Assembly (NCBI GenBank): GCA_016218805.1
Contig: JACRCW010000128.1
Location: forward strand, 1-64,000
Direction of reading: 5' to 3'
Origin: Deltaproteobacteria bacterium
GTDB lineage: Bacteria > Myxococcota > JACRCW01
Length of the DNA: 64,000 nucleotides
The translations under genes were made by a program, and so were the position numbers. The notes under the pieces were generated by a model, which worked only from the letters and a program-made list of their open reading frames with translations, was not told the DNA's origin and ran no database searches. Position 1 is the first letter of the stretch; every line of letters starts with the position of its first letter. This document shows, piece by piece, positions 7,777 through 14,746 of the stretch.

Positions 7777-10331
7777 GGTTCCTCCACCCGCATCACCGCA
7801 AACGCGCGGCGCGCGGCCTCCAGTTCACCCAGGCCCTCCGCCAGCGCCGCCGCATGGGCGTCCCGGGCCCGGTGCGTGCGCGCAATGGCCCCCAGGTCCG
7901 GCGGCCGGGAGGTGTGCGGCGTGCCCGGCGGCTCCAGGCTCCGCTTGAAGTCATACGCATCCAGCATGTGGCTCAACCGGCCTTCTTCCTCCAGGCGCCG
8001 CTGCCAGGCCAGCGCCGCCGCGCACGCCCGTTCCGCCTCCGCCGCCAGCTTCTGCAGGTCCAGCGGCACGTGCGGCTCAGGACCCGCCAGCCCGGATGCC
8101 TCCAGCGCGTGCTCCAAGGTGGCCTCCTTGAGCGCCACGCACACCGGCAGGTCCAGCAGCCGCTCCGTCAGCGCCCGCACCGCCGCAAACTGCTCCACCA
8201 TCCGCTCCGGCCGCGTCACGGCCGCGCACACCGCCACGCCCTGCGCCGCTGCCATCGCGTTGCGCTCAAACCGGTCCGCGTCATCAAAGATCTCATCCGC
8301 CCCGCGCAGGCCGCGCGCCAGCGCCAGCGCCCGCTCCATGATCGTCTGGATGTCGGCGTAGACCTCCGCGGCGGGGCGCTCGTCCTCAAGGCGCTGTTCC
8401 ACCAGGTGGTCCGCCGCCGCCAGCAGCGCGGTGCCCCACGCTCCCTGCAGGCCCCAGCCGCCAGACCGGTAGTCGTGGGCCAGTGCCCGCAACGCCTTGC
8501 GCCGCACATCGTGCACGTCCGTCGGCTGCTCGGGCGGCGCCACGCCCAGCGCCCGCGCCCGCTCGCGGATGGCGTCGCCCATCCGCTCCAGACCCCGGTA
8601 GCCCGTCAGCCCCGCGGCTTGGCCGGCCTTCAGCGCGGCCGCCCAGCCCTCCACGTCCACCACCAGCCCGGCCGCGTCCACCTGCGCGCTGAACGGCGGA
8701 ACCACATCCGAAAAATCCGTGGTGCCAATGCGCACCCGCGGCAGGCCGGTGAGCAGGTTCCGGCGCGCGGCACTGTCCCGGTCCACCACCAGCCGGAACC
8801 CCATGAACACCGGGATACCCGCCCGCTCGCCGGCCGCGCGCAGACCCTCAAGGATTGCCGTCGTGGGCGGGAAGGCCGGCGGCACGTATACGGCGCACGC
8901 CACCCCGGCATCACGGTCCAGCAGGTCATCCCAGTCATTTTCCGGGGCATACGCCTTGGGCACCGGCGGCGGGGCGGGTGCGGCTTCCTCCTGGCCCGTC
9001 ACCGCCGCAAAACGCTCCCGCGCCGCCGTCACCGCCGCCGGATCCCGGAGAATGGAACCCAGCAGGCCGGTCAAGGCCGTCAGGAAACCATTGGATTCCT
9101 CGCCGCCGCGTTCATGCGCCAGCTCATGCAGGATGGTGGGCGCGCACGCGTCAAACCCCTGCGCAATCAGATCCTCAGCCACAATGACCCGCTTGCCCAG
9201 GTGCTGCCCCTTCACCGCCGCGCCCGCCAGCTTGAACACCTCGAATTCCTTTTCGCGCGGGGCGCTCTGCGTCAGCGTGCCGTGCAGCGCCACCACCGCC
9301 TGGAGGCGCCCGCGCTCCAGCGGCGTGGGCGCGCGCGTCTGCAGGTCCTCCGTGAAGTGCTCCGTGGCCTTCTTCATCCCCACCAGCGCAAAGTCCGCCC
9401 GCGCCAGCTGGAACCCCTGCCGCTCCGCCAGCGCGCCCAGGCCGCGGTCGTCGCGCTCGCGCGCCAGCCACCCCGCCGGCCAACTGAACGTGAGCTCCCG
9501 GTCCACCATGGCCTGCAGCAGTGCGGTGAGGACCTCATTGCCGTGCTTCCAGACGGGCATCATCTCCATCACGGTGTGCTGCAGCTGCGCGGGAGCCAGC
9601 GCCATTCCCACCGCGTGCACCAGCGGCGTGCACGGGATGTCCCGGCGGTCCCGGTCACCCTCCAGCGCGTCAATGACCCCGTCATGCACAAACGTCAGCC
9701 GGCCCAGGCCACGCGGCCCCCAGTAGGACACCCGGCCGCGCAGCTGGCGGCGGTAGAACAGCAGCCCGTCCTCCCCCGCGGCGGCGCGGAACACCGCGGC
9801 GGGCGCCGTGGCATCCCCGGTGAGGCAGCTGTGCAGGTGCGGGTTGTCCGGGTGGCGGAACAGGTGGCGCGCGCGGTCAAACAGCGCCAGCAGTTCGTCG
9901 TCACACCCGCGCAGCATCACGTGGCTGCCCGCGTGCGGTGGCGTGACGGGGACCACCCGGTAACAGAGCTCGCGGCCCAGCGGCACGGCGTCATACGTGA
10001 CGCTCAGTTCCGCGCCGCCGGACGCCGCGGACATCTCCAGCCCAAAGTCCCGCGTCCCCACCAGCGCGCAGATCTTGAAGCCCTCACCAAACCCCCCCGC
10101 GGTGGTTCCTTCACGCTTGGTGGTGGCGCCCACGTAAGCCAACAGGTCCAGGTCAAACACCGCCGGGCCGTGGATGGCCACCGTGCGCCCGCTGCGGTCC
10201 AGATCCATGCGCACGTCCCGGAAGTCCGGCGTCGCGTCATAGAAGTTCTGCACCAGGTCACGGACAAACGTCTCGCGTGACCAGCGCACGCCGTAGCTGT
10301 CCAGGATGGAGAGGCGCACCATGTTGGTCAT
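7773..10331 (-). CDS. GHKL-type ATPase with HELAH metallopeptidase-like motif, first paralogue
   Basis: About 852 residues. The N-terminal Bergerat ATPase domain shows the N-box FVRDLVQNFYDAT and lid GGFGEGFKICALVG, with YVGATTK between them. In the middle, residues ~402-406 read HELAH followed by ERGGEES, a zincin-type HExxH with a nearby acidic residue; this suggests a zinc peptidase or a structural metal site. A helical C-terminal part of ~400 residues has no recognised domain. The ATG at 10331 is chosen because the paralogue starts at the equivalent place; ATG 10322 is possible and no strong ribosome site is seen. It lies 108 bases downstream of the TOPRIM gene and overlaps its paralogue by 4 bases. 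The combination of GHKL ATPase and HExxH in one chain is unusual. Confidence 0.82.
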   Translation of the reverse strand: MTNMVRLSILDSYGVRWSRETFVRDLVQNFYDATPDFRDVRMDLDRSGRTVAIHGPAVFDLDLLAYVGATTKREGTTAGGFGEGFKICALVGTRDFGLEMSAASGGAELSVTYDAVPLGRELCYRVVPVTPPHAGSHVMLRGCDDELLALFDRARHLFRHPDNPHLHSCLTGDATAPAAVFRAAAGEDGLLFYRRQLRGRVSYWGPRGLGRLTFVHDGVIDALEGDRDRRDIPCTPLVHAVGMALAPAQLQHTVMEMMPVWKHGNEVLTALLQAMVDRELTFSWPAGWLARERDDRGLGALAERQGFQLARADFALVGMKKATEHFTEDLQTRAPTPLERGRLQAVVALHGTLTQSAPREKEFEVFKLAGAAVKGQHLGKRVIVAEDLIAQGFDACAPTILHELAHERGGEESNGFLTALTGLLGSILRDPAAVTAARERFAAVTGQEEAAPAPPPVPKAYAPENDWDDLLDRDAGVACAVYVPPAFPPTTAILEGLRAAGERAGIPVFMGFRLVVDRDSAARRNLLTGLPRVRIGTTDFSDVVPPFSAQVDAAGLVVDVEGWAAALKAGQAAGLTGYRGLERMGDAIRERARALGVAPPEQPTDVHDVRRKALRALAHDYRSGGWGLQGAWGTALLAAADHLVEQRLEDERPAAEVYADIQTIMERALALARGLRGADEIFDDADRFERNAMAAAQGVAVCAAVTRPERMVEQFAAVRALTERLLDLPVCVALKEATLEHALEASGLAGPEPHVPLDLQKLAAEAERACAAALAWQRRLEEEGRLSHMLDAYDFKRSLEPPGTPHTSRPPDLGAIARTHRARDAHAAALAEGLGELEAARRAFAVMRVEEP

Positions 10332-10439
10332 GAGCGGGCCCGTGGAAGGGACCCGTTTCTGGATCGGCCCGGCCGGGCGCTGCAACCGCGGGAGTCGCTC
10401 AGCGGCCGGCCCAGGCCGCGTGGTCGCTACCCAACCCGC

Positions 10440-10976
10440 TCAGGCAGCGGTTGCGACCGATTCGGCGAAACGGAGTGCTTCGAGAAGCTTGGGGTTACGG
10501 GTGAGGAACGCCTCAGCCGCGGACGCCGGGAGTTTCACCCGCAGGCGACGCTGGTTGACGGCCCGCTCCAGAGCCAGAACGTTCTTGGCGTCAGCGCCCG
10601 ATTCCTTCAGTTTCTCAAGCGCCCGCTTGTCCACCGTATTGCCGAGCAGGAAGCCCGCGACCTCGTCGACTGAGAGGAGCGACCGCTCGAGGTCTGGGAC
10701 CAACATGACCAGCCGCCAACGGTGCTCGGAGGCCGCAAAGGCAAGCGCCGTCTCAATTGATCGACATCGCTCCTTGATCGCCTCCTCGTTCTCCGAGTCG
10801 GCGTCCAGGACGAGAATGACTCGAGGGGCACCAAGGGCCAAGTGGGAGCGTGCCATCGAGACCGCAGACGACGCGCCATGACCGACGACGACCTTTGATT
10901 TCAGACGCAGGTGCCTTGTGAGGCGCGCCAACAGCGCGGCATCGCTGTCTCCCTCCACGACAATGAGCGGCTCCAT
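10440..10976 (-). CDS. TOPRIM-domain protein
   Basis: A 178-residue protein with a clear TOPRIM fold signature: LIVVEGDSDAALL holds the catalytic Glu (E8) and VILVLDADSEN the DxD pair (D58/D60). TOPRIM domains occur in topoisomerases, primases, OLD nucleases and several phage-defence effectors. A C-terminal helical region of ~100 residues follows without a recognised domain. The ATG at 10976 overlaps the TGA of the upstream nuclease-like gene by one base (TGATG), so the two are translationally coupled; a TTG at 10979 is also in frame. ATCG and CTC codons appear more often here than in core genes, hinting at acquisition. Activity as nuclease, primase-like or RNA-cleaving enzyme is not resolvable from sequence. 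Confidence 0.85.
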   Translation of the reverse strand: MEPLIVVEGDSDAALLARLTRHLRLKSKVVVGHGASSAVSMARSHLALGAPRVILVLDADSENEEAIKERCRSIETALAFAASEHRWRLVMLVPDLERSLLSVDEVAGFLLGNTVDKRALEKLKESGADAKNVLALERAVNQRRLRVKLPASAAEAFLTRNPKLLEALRFAESVATAA

Positions 10977-11500
10977 CAAGGACCTCCCAGCACGATGTTG
11001 TAGTCGGGCACGCCCAGTTTCACAGCCTGCCGGTACTTGGTCACAAGGCCGGTGGTGAACCCACCTTGCTTGGACATAGCCCAGTCAATCTCGGCCCCCT
11101 CCCAAAGGAGGATCTGGCAGCTCCCCGAGAGCAACACGGATTCGCGCGCGGGATCAGTGAAGCGCCGAGCGCTGAAGACGATTCCCATTGTGTTCGCCGG
11201 GCGGCGCCGCAGGTGAGCTGCAAGCTTCGCGATCGGCGCGAAGTCGACATTGCCGTCCCAGTGCTTTGCCTCCAGGAGCAAGGCGAGCCCCGCGAAATGC
11301 ACTACGCCATCGATCTGATGGAGCGGAGATTCCACCTCGTACGGCCACTCGACATGCGCTCCGTCAAGTTGGAAAGCGCGGACCAGGAGGTGTTCAAAGG
11401 CCCTTCCCGACGGAAAACCACCGTCCGACCCCGCTTGCAGCCCGCGCCATGGCGCTCGCAGCTTTGCCCGCGAGTAGCCCCGGATCTTGTCGACATCCAT
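10976..11500 (-). CDS. Restriction-endonuclease-like PD-(D/E)XK protein
   Basis: A 174-residue protein with the PD-(D/E)XK nuclease pattern: an N-terminal helix with Glu (AFEHLLVRAF, E36), then HQIDGVVHFA with Asp64 and LALLLEAKHW with Glu77/Lys79. This layout resembles Mrr_cat/NERD-type nucleases. The ATG at 11500 has a purine-rich GGAGACGGAG stretch just upstream. Gene order places it 19 bases after an HTH-membrane protein and directly coupled to a TOPRIM gene. Together they look like a two-gene nuclease module of defence type, but no named system is recognised. The C-terminal half (TKYRQAVKLG) is uncharacterised. Confidence 0.82.
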   Translation of the reverse strand: MDVDKIRGYSRAKLRAPWRGLQAGSDGGFPSGRAFEHLLVRAFQLDGAHVEWPYEVESPLHQIDGVVHFAGLALLLEAKHWDGNVDFAPIAKLAAHLRRRPANTMGIVFSARRFTDPARESVLLSGSCQILLWEGAEIDWAMSKQGGFTTGLVTKYRQAVKLGVPDYNIVLGGP

Positions 11501-11519
11501 CTCCGTCTCCCACCACCCA

Positions 11520-12590
11520 CTACTTGCAGCACATCCGGATGCGGACGGAGCAGTAGCCGTAGCCGGAGAACGTGCTGTCTCCGGCCACCTCATCACCGGG
11601 GCACATGTCATGCGCGTGCGAGCCGATCTCCAGCGCGATCTCGTCGTACACAAACCCGGTGGGACAGCTGCCGCCGTTGCGGAACACGCAGAACCGCTCC
11701 GTGATGTTCCCCAGCGCAATGGGTCCCGTGATGGCTCCCGTCACGTTCAGCGTGCCACCCACCGTGGCAGCGCCACTCACTGCGGCCGCGCCAGCCACGT
11801 TGAGGTTGCCGGCGCCGCCCCAGGCGTTGCTGACGTACGTGTTCCCGCCCTGCGCCAGCAGGTACACGTTTTCGCCGCCGGACAGGTGCAGCCGCCCGGC
11901 TGAGGTCACCTGCGTGGTGTTTACAATCCCGCCCACGCTGGCATTCCCGTCAATCCCAAAGTCCTTCCCCGGCGCCCCCCGCCGCGCAAACGGCGCCGCG
12001 CCCAGCACCTGCCGCCCCACCAACTCCACCGGCGCGCCCGCCGGCCCGCCGCCGGAGGCCACCTCGTCCACGGTGACACCGACGAACAGGTTCCCACCTC
12101 CGTTCATCACCGTGTCCAGCGACGTGGTCCCGCCCAACAGCACGGAGAACCGGCCCGCCGTCACGTTGACCTGCATGGTCTCCGTCCACACGCAGCTGGT
12201 GGACGTGTCCGACGGGTACAGGCAGAACGTGAGGTACTTGAGCCCGTTCACCGGGACGCCCGCGGATTCCAGGAAGCCTTCATACGGGACCAGGTGTGAC
12301 GCCGGGGTCAGCCCCACCTGAGCGCTCAGCCGCAGGCCGCCCAGCAGCACCGCCGCCACCACCGCCGCCGCCGCCAACCCGCGCGCCCACGCCGGCAACC
12401 GCGCCGGCACGCCGGAGGACGCGCGCCGCAGCGAGCGCTGCAGCACCGCCGGATCCACCCGCCACGCGTCCCCCACGCGCGCCGCGGGCAACTCGCCGCG
12501 CGTGATGAGCTCCACCACCGTGGCCTCGTCCAGTTGTAGTTGCTCCGCCACGTCGGCGGGGGTGAGCCAGCGGTTCTTTGATGAGTCCAT
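11520..12590 (-). CDS. HTH (excisionase-type) - transmembrane - fibre-like protein
   Basis: 356 residues in three parts. Residues ~8-55 are a MerR/excisionase-like helix-turn-helix (WLTPADVAEQLQLDEATV, then AARVGDAWRVDP). Residues ~80-100 form one transmembrane helix (LAAAAVVAAVLLGG). The remainder is an exported Gly/Ala/Thr-rich domain resembling tail-fibre or collar repeats (AVSGAATVGGTLNVTGAITG), ending in a Cys-rich module (GYGYCSVRIRMCCK). Predicted topology: DNA-binding part inside, fibre part in the periplasm or at the surface. The ATG at 12590 is set by GGAGG five bases upstream; in-frame codons above it lack such a site. It could be a membrane-bound regulator or a structural surface protein whose HTH was co-opted. 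Confidence 0.75.
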   Translation of the reverse strand: MDSSKNRWLTPADVAEQLQLDEATVVELITRGELPAARVGDAWRVDPAVLQRSLRRASSGVPARLPAWARGLAAAAVVAAVLLGGLRLSAQVGLTPASHLVPYEGFLESAGVPVNGLKYLTFCLYPSDTSTSCVWTETMQVNVTAGRFSVLLGGTTSLDTVMNGGGNLFVGVTVDEVASGGGPAGAPVELVGRQVLGAAPFARRGAPGKDFGIDGNASVGGIVNTTQVTSAGRLHLSGGENVYLLAQGGNTYVSNAWGGAGNLNVAGAAAVSGAATVGGTLNVTGAITGPIALGNITERFCVFRNGGSCPTGFVYDEIALEIGSHAHDMCPGDEVAGDSTFSGYGYCSVRIRMCCK

Positions 12591-12680
12591 TGAATCCTCC
12601 AGGGCGCAGCGTGGCATCGTCGCGCCACCAGCGTGCCGCCCGTGGCCCGGCGTGTAAAGGATGATGTTGAGTCCCGCCAT

Positions 12681-12711
12681 GTAGGACGGCGTGGGTCCAA
12701 CCTCGTCCTAC
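12681..12711 (-). terminator. Hairpin downstream of the HEAT-like gene
   Basis: GTAGGACG (12681-12688) pairs perfectly with CGTCCTAC (12704-12711) around a 15-base loop. It sits 14 bases after the stop of the minus-strand HEAT-like gene and before the next minus-strand gene. No T-run follows, so it may be a Rho-assisted terminator or RNA-end stabiliser. Confidence 0.4.
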
Positions 12712-12724
12712 CGGGGGTTACCGG

Positions 12725-14746
12725 CTACCGCTCGTCATCCGCTTCATCCATCCACTCGGCGCCTTGGGGCGGGGTGGCTGCCCCGCGCCGCTTGCGCCTG
12801 GGATGGGGGATGCCGGCCCCTTCCCGGAACAACCGCAACTCGCCTTGCATCCAGTCGCGGTCATCCTCTTCACAAATGCTCACCAACTCCTCCATCAGGG
12901 GAAGGTCCTCGGGGAGGAACTTGAAGCAGAGGACCACCGCGGCATCCATGGCGAGCGACCGGTCCTCCTTGCGGACCGTCTCCATCAGGCGCTGCAGCAG
13001 GGCGCGGTCTTCGGGGTGCCATGGGCCTTTGGGAAGTGTGTCCACCAGCTCGCGCCATTGTTGGAAACTCCGCGGCACCACGTCCCGGCGGGCGGCACGG
13101 AACTGCGCCCACTCGTCCTCGCGGACCGGGCCGTGCAACGTCCGCGGTCCCAGGAGACCTCTGAGCTCACGCCGGTGTTTCGCCTCGCGCTTCGCCGCCT
13201 CGGAGGGGTCCGGCAGGTCGGTGATGGCCATCGGCGCGGCGCCGCCCCACAGGTCGTCAATGGCCCGGATGGCTGCGCGCGCCGCCGTGAAGTCCAGGGA
13301 ACCCTCCCGCAACTGGCGCCGCAGGACCGGCGTGACCAGCAGGCACAGCTCGGGGTCCTCCAGCACGCACAGCCGGGTCCTGGGGTGGGCGAGGAAACGC
13401 GCCGCCAGCTCGGCCCGCGGCGGGTCCCTGGCTGGGTCGTGCGCCCGGCCCAGCAGGTGCTTCACTCCCCAGGCGGCCACCGTACTGTCATCCTTGAGCA
13501 CCGCCTGTTCCGCCGCCGGCCGGAGCACCGCCGCCGGTGCGTCCTCCAACCACGCGTGCACAATGGAACTCACGCCCTGGAAGGCGCCCGGGTACCCGTC
13601 CAGGCGTGCCTGCACCAGGCGCGGATACCACGCGCTCAGGTCCGCCTTGCTGGCGTACAGCACGCGGTGAAGCGTGCTGCCCACGCGGTTGTCGTGGCGG
13701 TTGAGGTCCTCATTGGCCAGACACAGGTCCAGCAGCGGAGTCACGTCCGCCGTCGGCAGCCACAGTCGGCCGGCCACGGCCGCCATGATGGCGCCGGTGG
13801 ATTCGTCCTCCTGTTGGGCTGGGGGCAACGCGGCTGCCTTTTGGAACAGTGCCAGGGCCACGCGCTGGCGGTCAGTCAGTGCCATCAACGCAGCAACCGT
13901 TCCAAAGAAGTGCTCCGCACGGAAGCCGCGCTCCAGGGACGTCCAGCGCTGAAACAGCGGCCGCACCGCATCCACCCCGCGCGGCTGCGCCAGCAGCCAC
14001 ACGGCAACCGGCCGGAGCGCTGCCGAGTGGAAGGTCTCGCGGTCCAGGGCGCGCGCCCCGACTTCCAGCGCCAGCTCCTCCGGCAACTGGGCAATCAGCG
14101 CGGCCAGCTCGCCCGCGCCCTTTTCAGAGGCGTGGTCCAGCTCATCCAACAGCGTGCTGATCCGCTCCAACACCGGCCGCAGGCGGCCGGCGTCCGCCTT
14201 GGGAATGCGGGCCACGGGGTCAGACAGGAACTTGCCACGCCACCAGGGCACCTCCCCGGCGGTGGCCAGCACCCGCCTTGCTTCCCGCCGCACGCGGGCT
14301 TCCGGGTCCTGCGCCAGCGTGTCCAGGATGGCCAACGCGGCCGGGTCATCCGGCCGCAGCCCCGCAATGGCCGCTTCGCGCATGCGCCGGTCCTCATGGC
14401 CGGCCATGGCCCGCAGGGTGGCGGTGAGCGTGGGTGTGGCGCCGGCCAGGCGGCACGCGGCATGGCTCAGGGCGTCCGCGTTCCCGGGCGCGTCATCATT
14501 CCAATGGCTGAGCTCAGCAAAAGCCGCCAGGACCGCGGGCAGGAACGAGTGGTCCTCCAGCACCACCGCCTGCGCCGCCGCAAACCGCAGGGCGGCCACC
14601 GCGGCGTCAAAGTCCGCGTGGTGCTCCTGGATCTCCTCGGGGTCCCCCCGGAACTGCACGCCGCGCGCTCCACGGTCCAGCAGGTGCTCCATGGCGGCGG
14701 TGGCCAGGTCATGGACCGCCTGCCTGTCCATCAGCGGTGGCTTCAT
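12725..14746 (-). CDS. HEAT-repeat-like helical protein coupled to lon
   Basis: 673 residues, almost entirely helical, with HEAT-like helical pairs in the first half, for example REAAIAGLRPDDPAALAIL followed by DPEARVRREARRVLATAG. No catalytic residues are visible. The C-terminal third is charged and ends in a basic/acidic tail (PHPRRKRRGAA). Its ATG at 14746 overlaps the lon stop (ATGA), so it is co-translated with the protease and could be a substrate adaptor or scaffold; that role is inference. A hairpin at 12681-12711 follows. Composition matches neighbouring core genes. Confidence 0.72.
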   Translation of the reverse strand: MKPPLMDRQAVHDLATAAMEHLLDRGARGVQFRGDPEEIQEHHADFDAAVAALRFAAAQAVVLEDHSFLPAVLAAFAELSHWNDDAPGNADALSHAACRLAGATPTLTATLRAMAGHEDRRMREAAIAGLRPDDPAALAILDTLAQDPEARVRREARRVLATAGEVPWWRGKFLSDPVARIPKADAGRLRPVLERISTLLDELDHASEKGAGELAALIAQLPEELALEVGARALDRETFHSAALRPVAVWLLAQPRGVDAVRPLFQRWTSLERGFRAEHFFGTVAALMALTDRQRVALALFQKAAALPPAQQEDESTGAIMAAVAGRLWLPTADVTPLLDLCLANEDLNRHDNRVGSTLHRVLYASKADLSAWYPRLVQARLDGYPGAFQGVSSIVHAWLEDAPAAVLRPAAEQAVLKDDSTVAAWGVKHLLGRAHDPARDPPRAELAARFLAHPRTRLCVLEDPELCLLVTPVLRRQLREGSLDFTAARAAIRAIDDLWGGAAPMAITDLPDPSEAAKREAKHRRELRGLLGPRTLHGPVREDEWAQFRAARRDVVPRSFQQWRELVDTLPKGPWHPEDRALLQRLMETVRKEDRSLAMDAAVVLCFKFLPEDLPLMEELVSICEEDDRDWMQGELRLFREGAGIPHPRRKRRGAATPPQGAEWMDEADDER

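Noticed and set aside
5053..10280. Long plus-strand open frames (688 and 808 codons) across the GHKL genes
   Set aside because: They are antisense shadows of GC-rich genes: Arg/Pro/Gly/His-rich, no domains, while the minus strand has clear ATPase motifs.
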